A DNA stretch of 64,000 bases. Origin: Variovorax ginsengisoli. Its GTDB lineage: Bacteria > Pseudomonadota > Gammaproteobacteria > Burkholderiales > Burkholderiaceae_C. This document shows, piece after piece, positions 24,589-32,875 of this stretch; position 1 is the first letter of the stretch; every line of letters starts with the position of its first letter. The position numbers and the translations under genes are program-made. The notes under the pieces are model-generated. The model saw only the letters and a program-made list of their open reading frames with translations, did not search any database and was not told where the DNA came from. The stretch covers positions 1-64,000 of the forward strand of contig NZ_JAUJZH010000019.1 in the NCBI RefSeq assembly GCF_030486595.1. Direction: 5' to 3'.

Positions 24589-26644
24589 CAACTTTCGCCA
24601 GTTCTACGGACAAACGCCACCAGTCAAGTTTGCGACTGGCCAGGGTAATGTCACAGTCCTGTATGGGTCGAACGGAGCCGGTAAAACCGCTGTGCTCAAC
24701 TCGTTCACATGGGCAATGTACGACTCAGTCAGCAAGGGCTTTCTCTTCGAAGACCAGATCATCAATAAGAGAGCAATTCGCGAGTCTGCGCCTGGTGCGA
24801 CGATAGACGCGTGGGTGCAGATCAAGTTCGAACACTTGGGACGCCAGTACTTGTTGAAAAAGTTGGTGCAAGCGGTAAAGGGGGATGACGGGGACTTGGT
24901 ATCCAAAGGCCCACCCCTTACCACCCTTATGTGGGCTGCAGAGGATGGTAAGTGGAAAGTGGAAACCAACACTGCAGATGTGATCGGAAGAGTACTTCCA
25001 AGAGACTTACACACATACTTCTTTTTTGACGGCGAACGTATCGAGCGGATCGTGCAACCCTCGGGAGAAGAACAGAACGACATCGCCAATGCGACGAAGA
25101 AGTTGCTCGGATTGGAGGTGATTGAGCGTGCGGTGCGGCATCTCGGTGCTGCGAGGAAGACGCTTGAAAAGGAGCTTGAGCAAGTGGGTGACGCCGCGAC
25201 AAAGGAGATTCTCCAGCGCAAGGCCGGCATCGAAGAACAGTTGGCGAGGGTAGAGGCGCGCTCAGATCAGGCCACCAAGAACCTCGTTGGGCAACGTGAG
25301 CGACAGAAGGAACTCAAACAGCGCTTATCAAAGCTTGATGAGGTCAAGGTCGACCAACAGCGGCGCGAGCAGCTCGAGACAGACTTGGAGCGCGCAACGG
25401 ACACCATGACCGCCGCAAAAAGCCAGCTGAGCGCTCTTCTGAATGCAGATGCCTACAAGGCGTTTCTGTCCGGGCCAAGTCAGAATTTCTTAGATCTGAT
25501 TGAGAGTCTGCGCGCGAAGGGCGAACTACCCGCCGGGATCAAAAGGCAGTTCGTTGATGATCTGCTTGGCAAGTACACATGCATTTGTGAGCGTTCGCTA
25601 GACATGAATGAGTCGCGCAGTGCACGTGAAGCTGTGGAACGCTGGAAAGACAAAGCGGGTCTGGCGCAAGTTGAGGAAAAGGCGATCCGTATGGGGGGAG
25701 AGGTTAGACAGCTGCGAACGCAACAAGAAAACTTCTGGGATCAAAGTGATGCGCAGCAGCGAAGGATTGCGGCTGATCGCGAAGAGATCAGTCGCATTCA
25801 GACAGAGCTGGAAGACATTGGACAAAGGCTGCGGCTAAGCCCGCAGGAGGGCGTCAAGGATCTCGAAGCTCAGTTTGAGGCCACCGTAGAAGCTATTGAG
25901 CAGGCGAATCAGGAAATCGGCAGCGCGAAGAACGACCGCCGTCGCCACGAAGAAGACCTCCGTCTTATCTTGCTTGAACTGCGTAAGAGTGAGCAAAGCG
26001 AGGGTAAGCAGCAGTTGGCGCAAAGGCGCCTGCAGGCGACCTTGGACGCGATCTCGCGCCTTCAGGAATCGAGAGGCCTCTTCGAGAGCACGTTCAGGCG
26101 CACCTTGACAGAGAAGGTACGAAGCCTGTTCGCAAAGATTTCGTATACACCCTATGTCCCCGAGGTCACCGAGACCTACGCCCTTCGACTACTGGAATCC
26201 GCCGGCGGAACCGCGCTACCGGTCGCTGCCTCTCAAGGCGAGAATCAAATCCTGAGCCTCGCGTTCATCGGAGCCGTCATTGACGTCGCGAGAGATTTCA
26301 CCCGTAACAAGGAGAAGTTGCCCGGACCTGAAGCGAGTACCTATCCAATTGTGATGGACTCTCCGTTTGGGAGCTTGGGATCCGCTTATCGCACCCAAGT
26401 TGCAGACAAGATCACAGCACTTGCAGATCAGGTAATCCTGATGGTCACGCCAACCCAGTGGAACGGAGAAGTTGCCAACGCTTTGGCGAGTCGAGCTGGC
26501 AAGGCATACGTAATTGAATACTGTACGACGAAGAGCGATATCCCATCAGAACTGATCGATATACGCGGTCATTCTTACCCGTTGGTCGTGAAGAGCGCCA
26601 ACGAATTTGAGTATTCGATCATCCGGGAGATCAGCAATGGTTGA
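24563..26644 (+). CDS. DndD-like SMC/RecF-type ATPase of the restriction cassette
   Basis: The 693-residue protein has ABC-type ATPase halves split by a long coiled coil. Walker A GSNGAGKT is at 35–42; a glutamate/glutamine-rich coiled coil runs through about 200–460 with a CxC at Cys340–Cys342, resembling a zinc hook; and near the C-terminus are a signature-like ASQGENQILSLAF and Walker B YPIVMDSPFGSL. It resembles DndD and Rad50/SbcC. GGAGG precedes the ATG. Its 3' end overlaps the next gene by 8 nt. It may load or activate the neighbouring nucleases at DNA; this is inference. Confidence 0.88.
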   Translation: MILLELQLNNFRQFYGQTPPVKFATGQGNVTVLYGSNGAGKTAVLNSFTWAMYDSVSKGFLFEDQIINKRAIRESAPGATIDAWVQIKFEHLGRQYLLKKLVQAVKGDDGDLVSKGPPLTTLMWAAEDGKWKVETNTADVIGRVLPRDLHTYFFFDGERIERIVQPSGEEQNDIANATKKLLGLEVIERAVRHLGAARKTLEKELEQVGDAATKEILQRKAGIEEQLARVEARSDQATKNLVGQRERQKELKQRLSKLDEVKVDQQRREQLETDLERATDTMTAAKSQLSALLNADAYKAFLSGPSQNFLDLIESLRAKGELPAGIKRQFVDDLLGKYTCICERSLDMNESRSAREAVERWKDKAGLAQVEEKAIRMGGEVRQLRTQQENFWDQSDAQQRRIAADREEISRIQTELEDIGQRLRLSPQEGVKDLEAQFEATVEAIEQANQEIGSAKNDRRRHEEDLRLILLELRKSEQSEGKQQLAQRRLQATLDAISRLQESRGLFESTFRRTLTEKVRSLFAKISYTPYVPEVTETYALRLLESAGGTALPVAASQGENQILSLAFIGAVIDVARDFTRNKEKLPGPEASTYPIVMDSPFGSLGSAYRTQVADKITALADQVILMVTPTQWNGEVANALASRAGKAYVIEYCTTKSDIPSELIDIRGHSYPLVVKSANEFEYSIIREISNG

Positions 26645-27095
26645 ACGACGCATCCGCTTTGCAAAAGACAAGCAGGAGCTCATCCGGAAATTTCTTTCCG
26701 TGGACGACGGGACTGGGCCGTTCAAATTGCAGGCCGACGTAATTGCCTTCTCGGCAGCTCTGGGAGCTGCGAGAGGACGGCGGGAGCCGCTTCCGGATTC
26801 GCTTGCGGAGCCGATCCGACAGGATGTCTTTGATCGCCAGGGCTATGACACATTGATCAACCTGCTAGCTGTTCAAGCGGAGCAGTCAGCGGCGATTCTG
26901 GAAGACTCCGATGAGATGATTGCCAAGCGCTCACTGGTGTTTGAAGAGTTTGCCAATGGCGGACTTTCAATCCTTGCGGAAGAAACCAAGGGGCAGGTCG
27001 ACTTCAGTCAGGCCATCCTGCTCATGGTGAGCGACACAAGAAAACGAGATAGCGTTGACACGCCAACATTCGACCTCTCGAAGCTAAAAATCTGA
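26637..27095 (+). CDS. DNA phosphorothioation-associated protein 4
   Basis: The 152-residue protein (VERRIRFAKDKQELIRKFL; LQADVIAFSAALGAARGRRE) matches my knowledge of the small family called dnd system-associated protein 4. Its role is not established; it is restricted to PT loci and probably acts with the ATPase encoded just upstream. The ATG at 26637 overlaps the end of the ATPase gene (ATGGTTGA). The C-terminus (VDTPTFDLSKLKI) ends 14 bp from the convergent dndE gene. Confidence 0.78.
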   Translation: MVERRIRFAKDKQELIRKFLSVDDGTGPFKLQADVIAFSAALGAARGRREPLPDSLAEPIRQDVFDRQGYDTLINLLAVQAEQSAAILEDSDEMIAKRSLVFEEFANGGLSILAEETKGQVDFSQAILLMVSDTRKRDSVDTPTFDLSKLKI

Positions 27096-27109
27096 CCACT
27101 GCACGCGCG

Positions 27110-27490
27110 TCAGTTCGCGATGGCTTCCAGCGATTTCGCGAGCTCGACAAGCAAGTCGTCCTCCCGCCTACTAACGAGGTATGAAAGCCCCCGGTGCACA
27201 TGCTGGATGAACGTCTGCCGAACAACCTCTTCGCTCACCTTTTTGCCCTCGGACAAGATTCGAACGGCCAAGAGGTTCAGGTAAAGCGCGTCTTGGCCGC
27301 CGGTTAGGGTGCGCCAATCTATTTCGATGCCTCCGCCAAAGGAGAAGGACTCGAGCGGCGGCACAGACGGGTTGGCCAGCGAGATGCATAACGCGTGTCG
27401 GCATAACGCGTTGTTGTGTTCGATTCCCGTCCGTCGCTTCAAAGTCGCCAACTGATTCTTTGCGGACGCATTTAGTCTGATTCGATCCAT
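27110..27490 (-). CDS. dndE: DNA sulfur modification protein DndE
   Basis: DndE is a small protein that binds nicked DNA and is essential for PT insertion with DndC and DndD. The 126-residue product begins MDRIRLNASAKNQLATLKRR, the family signature, and contains GGGIEIDWRTLTGGQDALYL. It is the last gene of the operon, and its ATG overlaps the dndD stop by one base. Confidence 0.92.
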   Translation of the reverse strand: MDRIRLNASAKNQLATLKRRTGIEHNNALCRHALCISLANPSVPPLESFSFGGGIEIDWRTLTGGQDALYLNLLAVRILSEGKKVSEEVVRQTFIQHVHRGLSYLVSRREDDLLVELAKSLEAIAN

Positions 27491-29475
27491 TACGCGAAGC
27501 TCTCGGCCGTGGTCTTGTTGATGGTGGTGGACCCGACACCATCGTCGTAATCCAGCGAATACTCAGAATTGGTGTATGGCTTCAAGGTGTCGTAAGCAAT
27601 GCCGTCAACCTCCTGGTCAGTCGACAGCACGACGACCTGATGCGACACGGTCGCAAAAAAACGCTTGATCAAGGATGAACGATGCTCTTGGTCGAGCCTC
27701 GCAAGCGGCGTATCGACCACGACGGGAAATCTTCCGCCCTTTCTTTCCTTGATGAGCGCGCTGAGGACCGAGATAGCAAGGAGTTGTCGTTCTCCAGCCG
27801 AAAGCCTGTCCATCGAAAGCTCCTGGCCTTTCCCATCCTCTATGGATACCTGATAGGACACTGGATCGACCAAGACCTTTGAAACAAGATTGCGCTTCCG
27901 AAGAAGATTGCGAAACTCGTTCGTGATCATCTCCGACAGCCACTGGGCCTTGGAGGCAAGCAACTTATCCTTAAAAAGAAGCAGCGCCTTTCGGGCGCGT
28001 ATGGAGGCGTCGAGTCCCTTCGCTTCCAAGGAACGATCGCGAAACTCGGTCGTGAGGCGCTCCTGTGCTCCACCCAGTCGCGCTCGCACATGGATGAGAT
28101 TTGTCTGTAGTTCCTCAATGCGCGTGGTGATCGCGGCCAGCTGGGCTTCTGCAGCAGTAGCTTCCTTGGTTCGCTCCTGCAAGGATTTGAGGATAGTCGC
28201 AATCTGTTCCTCAGCCGGAATCTGCCCGATCTGCTGCTCCGCCCGGTCAAGGTCTTCCCGCGTTGCAGCCAATCGATCAAGTGCTTGCCGGAGTCGCTTC
28301 TTTCCATCTTCCATCTGGCGTTCTGCCTCTTTGGGCGGAGCGTCCTGGAGTGTCGGTTGGTTGCTTGGCCGTTTTGAAGAGAATTGCTGTAGGTCCTCCG
28401 CTAGTGCTTGGCGGAAGGCATCCGTCGCATTTTTCGGAAGCTTCTGGGCCATTGCGGCAACGAGGCGCTGATCCCGTTTCTTAAATTCTTGGGCCAATAA
28501 CTTGGAGTGGCGCGAATGTTGATCGGCTTCCCAGCTCTCGATATAGCGTTGCCAAAGGCTCGGCAACCACACCATGGGAAGGACAGGGTCCGAAAGTACT
28601 TCGGCCAGGGCGCTTCGAGCGGCTTCTGATTCCTTCTGGCTCACAACTACTGTGTGTCGAATGCTGGCAGCTTGCTCATAGGCGGCAAGCCCTCGCCGCT
28701 GCGCTTCGGCTGTGTACTTGCTCAGGGCACGCTGAGCCTGTTCGACTACGTTCTTCGCGGACGCCTGCGCCTGGATTGAGTTTCCAAGCTCGTTCGCGAG
28801 CGATTGCTCTTGATCTTCCCAAGAGGCAACGTTTGCTCTGGCAGATTCGAACTCGGCAGACGAGTCCTTGTTCTTCAGCATGGAGCGACGCTCCAGTGCT
28901 TTCAGATCACCCCCGAGGGCTTCAATGCCGCCGATACCCAGGAACACCTCAGTCGCCCGTCTTAGCAGATCAGGGAGTCGTTCTGGATTGGCGAGAGCCT
29001 CAATTTTTTCCCCGTCGAAGAGAAAAAGCTGGACCAGCTCGGCCGGAAGAATTGATCCGATAAATTCATCCCAGGTGTCGGAGAAAATCAGATCCTTGCT
29101 GCCGTCCTCAAAGATGCTCAAGCTCTCGATGAGGTCAGATCCCTTTCGACGCCACTCCCGGCGAACGGTCAAGGTGCGCGGCGCGCCGCCGATCTCCACC
29201 AAAACCAAAACCTCTACGGAACTGGTCCCAACGGCGTCCTTGCGTTGCATCCCAAGCATCAGCTGCTCGTACTCGGTGCGCTTCATCCCGCTGATTGCTT
29301 TATGGCCATACAGCCCGACCTGAAGCGCTGTAAGCAAGGTTGTCTTGCCACTACCGTTGAGTGCCTTCACCAGAATGACTGGACGACGGCCGGTGACACG
29401 GAGATCGAGGGTCTGCCGCTCCTTGAAAGGACCGAGATTCTCGACCGAAATGCTTAAGATTGTTAGCTTTGCCAT
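27490..29475 (-). CDS. dndD: DNA sulfur modification protein DndD
   Basis: DndD is the SMC-like ATPase of the PT modification complex; it is thought to provide energy for DNA nicking or opening. The 661-residue protein has Walker A NGSGKTT at 40–46, long central coiled coils, a signature motif RLSAGERQLLAISVLSAL and Walker B FPVVVDTPLARLD near the C-terminus. It starts 3 bp after the dndC stop. A second protein of this general type is encoded on the other strand at 24563–26644. Confidence 0.93.
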   Translation of the reverse strand: MAKLTILSISVENLGPFKERQTLDLRVTGRRPVILVKALNGSGKTTLLTALQVGLYGHKAISGMKRTEYEQLMLGMQRKDAVGTSSVEVLVLVEIGGAPRTLTVRREWRRKGSDLIESLSIFEDGSKDLIFSDTWDEFIGSILPAELVQLFLFDGEKIEALANPERLPDLLRRATEVFLGIGGIEALGGDLKALERRSMLKNKDSSAEFESARANVASWEDQEQSLANELGNSIQAQASAKNVVEQAQRALSKYTAEAQRRGLAAYEQAASIRHTVVVSQKESEAARSALAEVLSDPVLPMVWLPSLWQRYIESWEADQHSRHSKLLAQEFKKRDQRLVAAMAQKLPKNATDAFRQALAEDLQQFSSKRPSNQPTLQDAPPKEAERQMEDGKKRLRQALDRLAATREDLDRAEQQIGQIPAEEQIATILKSLQERTKEATAAEAQLAAITTRIEELQTNLIHVRARLGGAQERLTTEFRDRSLEAKGLDASIRARKALLLFKDKLLASKAQWLSEMITNEFRNLLRKRNLVSKVLVDPVSYQVSIEDGKGQELSMDRLSAGERQLLAISVLSALIKERKGGRFPVVVDTPLARLDQEHRSSLIKRFFATVSHQVVVLSTDQEVDGIAYDTLKPYTNSEYSLDYDDGVGSTTINKTTAESFA

Positions 29476-29478
29476 CGT

Positions 29479-30933
29479 CTACGCAACCAGTCCGTTTGTG
29501 TCTGCATCGTTGGCACCGCCAGCTTCACCCTTCTGACTCGCCAACGCGAATTGGAGTGCTTCGCCCTCATTGCGAAAGGCATAGTGGTGCAGCACCTCTT
29601 CAAGGCGATCAAGATGCTTTGACCGTTTGTGGGATTCGATCGTCTGGAACTGTGTGGCAAGAAGAGATCGCGTCAGTTTGTAGAGCTCTGACGATGCATC
29701 CGGATCCACTTCCGATGCGACATCTTCCAGAAGCTTCAGGTCGTGCGCGTCTAGTGGCGATTGCTCAAGGTCCTTGCCGGGATAGGGGATGCCGAAGACA
29801 CCTGCGTAGATGCTGGGGACGAAGTCTTCAATCTCCCCTTTTTCCTCTACCCACAGTCGTCTGATTTCCTCAAGCTCCTCAATTAAGATCAGCTCGATGA
29901 GATTTGACCCCTGTGCTTCGTCCGCTTTCTGGACAAGTTTCTGCGTTTCCAGCAGTTGCGTCAGAAGCAACTTGCGATGGTCTTGTGTATAAGGTCCGTG
30001 TACAAGCTCGCCGTGAAAAACAGTGAGCCTGCCATTCATCCTGCGGAAGTCGCGCAACGATCGATCCTCGATGGCGAGATGCTTGTTCCGGAAATCCAGG
30101 ATGGGCTGCATCCATTGCTTTTGCTCGTCGTTCTGAATCATGGCCTGCATTGACTTGTCTTGCGTGACCATCGTGCAAACATAGCATCCGAAACGGCTGT
30201 CACCGCAGCTTGGAGTCGACGTGTCAACGACGATTGGGCACTCCGCATCTGGTGTGGCACCGCGATAAATGGCGAAGAGTTCCTGATTGTCGATACCCCA
30301 AGGATTCGGCTGCGTGATCAGATATTCCCAAACGTCATCGCTGGTCCAACTTTCGATAGGAGGATAGACCCACACCCGGGAGAGCCTCGGGTCCTTGTTT
30401 TTGCTTAGGCGAGCACGTGTGCTGCTTTTGTACTGGTCCATCACTTTGTCGCGCGCTTGGCTCTCGCCCCGCCGCTGCCCCAGAACCAAGATGGCCTCGC
30501 CATTGTTTTCGGACAACTCCTGGATGAATGTCGTCGATGCGCTGATCTTGAGTCGGTCCGTGCACCAGCGAAACTTGGGTCGCGGCGCTGGATAGCCCTT
30601 GCCGATCAGGTTGACCCAAAAGCGGTTTTCGAGGGATGGAGTGAGCTTGTGGGCAGTGATGTTCAGGCCTTGCTGCTGCGCGGAGATGTTGATCCGCTGC
30701 AACGACAAGTGCACCCAGGCTGCAATCACTGGATTCTCGACCAAAGTGTCAGTGCTGATCACGTGGATCGGCTTAACGCGCTTCTCCTGCGGCAGCGAGG
30801 CGACAGCAGACCACACCAACTGCAATGACGCAGTCGAATCCTTACCGCCGCTGTAGCCAATGATCCAGGGGATCGAGTCCGATAAATACAGTTCGCGTAT
30901 CTCCGCGACGATCTCTTCAAAAGGAGTACTCAT
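29479..30933 (-). CDS. dndC: DNA phosphorothioation sulfurtransferase DndC
   Basis: DndC is an adenylating sulfurtransferase related to PAPS reductase that carries sulfur to DNA. The 484-residue protein has the PP-loop SGGKDS at 28–33 and four cysteines, Cys232, Cys243, Cys250 and Cys253 (CGDSRFGCYVC), suited to the known 4Fe-4S cluster. LGQRRGESQARD is also typical. Its ATG directly follows the dndB stop (TAAATG), showing tight coupling. With no dndA in the window, the sulfur donor is presumably a housekeeping IscS. Confidence 0.95.
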   Translation of the reverse strand: MSTPFEEIVAEIRELYLSDSIPWIIGYSGGKDSTASLQLVWSAVASLPQEKRVKPIHVISTDTLVENPVIAAWVHLSLQRINISAQQQGLNITAHKLTPSLENRFWVNLIGKGYPAPRPKFRWCTDRLKISASTTFIQELSENNGEAILVLGQRRGESQARDKVMDQYKSSTRARLSKNKDPRLSRVWVYPPIESWTSDDVWEYLITQPNPWGIDNQELFAIYRGATPDAECPIVVDTSTPSCGDSRFGCYVCTMVTQDKSMQAMIQNDEQKQWMQPILDFRNKHLAIEDRSLRDFRRMNGRLTVFHGELVHGPYTQDHRKLLLTQLLETQKLVQKADEAQGSNLIELILIEELEEIRRLWVEEKGEIEDFVPSIYAGVFGIPYPGKDLEQSPLDAHDLKLLEDVASEVDPDASSELYKLTRSLLATQFQTIESHKRSKHLDRLEEVLHHYAFRNEGEALQFALASQKGEAGGANDADTNGLVA

Positions 30934-32052
30934 TTACTTACGTCCAGTGTTTCGACGCGGACGTCGCGAGGAGGCCCATGCCTCCTCCGCCGCGCTCTCT
31001 TCAGGTGTCAACTTGAGGCCAAGCACTCGCTTGATCTCATTGCATGTCAATGTGATGTTCTGGCCGGACTTGGCCATCGCCCCGCCGACCATCGCCCGGC
31101 CTTCCCAAGTGGTTGCATTTTTCCGGGACCAGTCGACTTCGCGCAATCGTTTGAGGCGCTTCGCCCGTTCAGTCGCCGACAACTGGTAGAGAGCGCGTCC
31201 GGCACGTCCCAATGCCTGCAGCACGATGGCGTGCGAGTGAATGAAATCGCGACGAAGGTCACCCGAGGTCATCTTCGATTGACGCACATACGTCCACTCC
31301 GGAATCTGTTCTCCGACCGCTTCCCAGAACTCAAGACACTTCTTGCTGGCAGACTCGAAGTCGTCGAGTTCCTTATCCGAAAGCAGTTCAGATGTTGCGA
31401 AGTTCAAAGCGCTTAGCGTGAAGAGCTTGCGAGCGCGAGGCGCAAGAGACGAGCTTTCCATCTCGATGAGATTCTTAAAGACGGGCGAAGCCAGGCTAAG
31501 GTGCCGCACCAGACTCGCAGCTGTACTCCGGTGGTCATAGAGCACGCCTAGCGAGGCCGATGGCTTGACGGCATAACGGTTGAGGTCCGCGAACATCTGC
31601 TGGCAGCGTTTCAGTCCGCGGTCCAGAAAAAACACGACAGCAATCGTTTCTTCGCCAAGCTCCGGAGCCGTTTCCAGCGCGTGAACAATCGCAGCGCGAC
31701 GATGCTGACCATCGTTCACGATAAATTTTGCGTCCATCGACACGGTCAACGCACCCATGCGAAACGACGCGGGGCCTTTGTTGGCTACCGGATCGAATTG
31801 GATGGATCCGTCAATGGAAACGGTAATGGCCGAAAACGTATAGCTATCCTTGTTTTCTACGATGTAACGCGCGATGTCTGGCACGCGGGCCTTGTTGAGC
31901 GTCCGCTGCGCGCGCAACTCCGGAACAAGTTCTTCCTCGCCGAAAGAGAAGAGGCGCGGGAGCAACCGCAGAGGGCACATCGACACGTAGTACTCGCGTC
32001 CGGCCTGCACCCCCCGTATCGCGGGGAAAACATATGAGAAATTTTCTGCCAT
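30934..32052 (-). CDS. dndB: DNA sulfur modification protein DndB (DGQHR domain)
   Basis: DndB is not required for PT chemistry; it is known as a negative regulator of dnd expression that influences modification frequency. The 372-residue product starts MAENFSYVFPAIRGVQAGRE and has the hallmark DGQHR at residues 114–118. I chose ATG 32052 because the family's N-terminus starts here; the open frame continues 99 bp further upstream. It is the first gene of the dndBCDE operon. Confidence 0.93.
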   Translation of the reverse strand: MAENFSYVFPAIRGVQAGREYYVSMCPLRLLPRLFSFGEEELVPELRAQRTLNKARVPDIARYIVENKDSYTFSAITVSIDGSIQFDPVANKGPASFRMGALTVSMDAKFIVNDGQHRRAAIVHALETAPELGEETIAVVFFLDRGLKRCQQMFADLNRYAVKPSASLGVLYDHRSTAASLVRHLSLASPVFKNLIEMESSSLAPRARKLFTLSALNFATSELLSDKELDDFESASKKCLEFWEAVGEQIPEWTYVRQSKMTSGDLRRDFIHSHAIVLQALGRAGRALYQLSATERAKRLKRLREVDWSRKNATTWEGRAMVGGAMAKSGQNITLTCNEIKRVLGLKLTPEESAAEEAWASSRRPRRNTGRK

Positions 32053-32110
32053 GTTTGTCGATTTTAGCAGGTTTGTTTGTGTATTTATGAACAAACGTAC
32101 CGCGTCGCCG
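32053..32110 (-). promoter_or_regulatory. dndB promoter with inverted repeat
   Basis: Read on the minus strand, TAAAAT (32061–32066) could be a −10 element only 8 bp before the ATG, implying a very short leader. A 7-bp inverted repeat, GTTTGTT / AACAAAC, spans 32071–32096, and ACAAAC occurs again next to the start codon. DndB is known to repress its own operon, so this is a plausible operator. Confidence 0.45.
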
Positions 32111-32875
32111 ATTGTCATGCAGCTCGTTGTCGCGACGTTTGGGCCAGTCAATTACGTCGTGCGCTGAGTCACCAAGAAAGCGATCGTTTTTCATAGCCCG
32201 CCAAGCTTGAGCTCCGTCGAGCCGGCGATGCTTGATGCCATGTGCAAAGGACTGGAGCATTGAGCGCGATCGGTCATCTTCGCTTGACTGTATTGAACGT
32301 CCCTCCAGGGGACTGGCGACGCCAATCCCCGCCGCGCAAGCTTGGCGCCCCTCGATGCCGCCGAACAGGCGGCGCCTGATCGGCCAGCGCACATTGCCGA
32401 AGCGCGCTCCGCGCTTGTTCACCTCCAGCTAGGCGTGCCCACGACACGCGGTGGCGCTCGCCGCGCGGCCGTGGGTCCGTCGCTTCCCTGGCCGTTGGCC
32501 GGGAATCCGTCTTTCCCTTCCCTCATCGCTGATCCCGCGACCGTAGCCACCGAGGCCTGGCCGTCAAGGCGCGCAGGGCCGTGTCCTCGCCTTCGGCTGC
32601 GGGCCGCCCCAACCCTGCGCTTGTTTCCTTGACGGCCAGTCCCCGCCGGCCCGGTTTTTCGCGGGCGATGAACTCAGGAAAGACGGCGGCAACAGCGACC
32701 AGCCCAGGTCACTGCGCCGAACCCACCGAAGCCAACACCGGGCTCCGAATCTTGGAATCCGGCTGGGGTGGGAAACCACAGGAGAGCCGCGCATGCAGAC
32801 ACCGACATCTTGAACCCCCTTCCGCTTTTTTTTCTTCATTTTCAAGGTCCCGACACGGGACAGGAGTTTTCAACT
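32111..32875. other. No gene recognised between dndB and parB
   Basis: The first part is AT-rich leader of the dnd operon; from about 32300 the composition returns to the GC-rich element backbone. Open frames exist on both strands but show no recognisable domains. CAGGAG at 32861–32866 is the ParB ribosome binding site. I see nothing else I can support here. Confidence 0.5.

Larger units (their letters stand above)
20407..32052. other. DNA phosphorothioation (PT) defence island
   Basis: Two convergent gene sets meet at 27.1 kb. The plus-strand set is DUF262–DUF1524 protein, PLD–helicase restriction enzyme, a 62-residue protein, a DndD-like ATPase and PT-associated protein 4. The minus-strand set is dndB, dndC, dndD and dndE. 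The DNA is visibly more AT-rich than the flanking chromosome. No dndA, dndF, dndG, dndH or ssp modification gene is present. Confidence 0.9.

Noticed and set aside
27413-27435. GTTCGATTCCCG sequence inside dndE resembling a tRNA T-arm or att copy
   Set aside because: It lies within a conserved coding region, lacks the rest of a tRNA, and matches the tRNA-Phe end only over a few bases.
20407-32052. A BREX or Ssp reading of the defence island
   Set aside because: No brxC/pglZ-type or sspBCD genes are present. DndB, DndC, DndD and DndE are each recognisable from their own signatures.
32342-32632. Open plus-strand frame of 96 codons between dndB and parB
   Set aside because: The proline/arginine-rich composition is typical of chance frames in GC-rich DNA, and no domain or ribosome binding site is seen.
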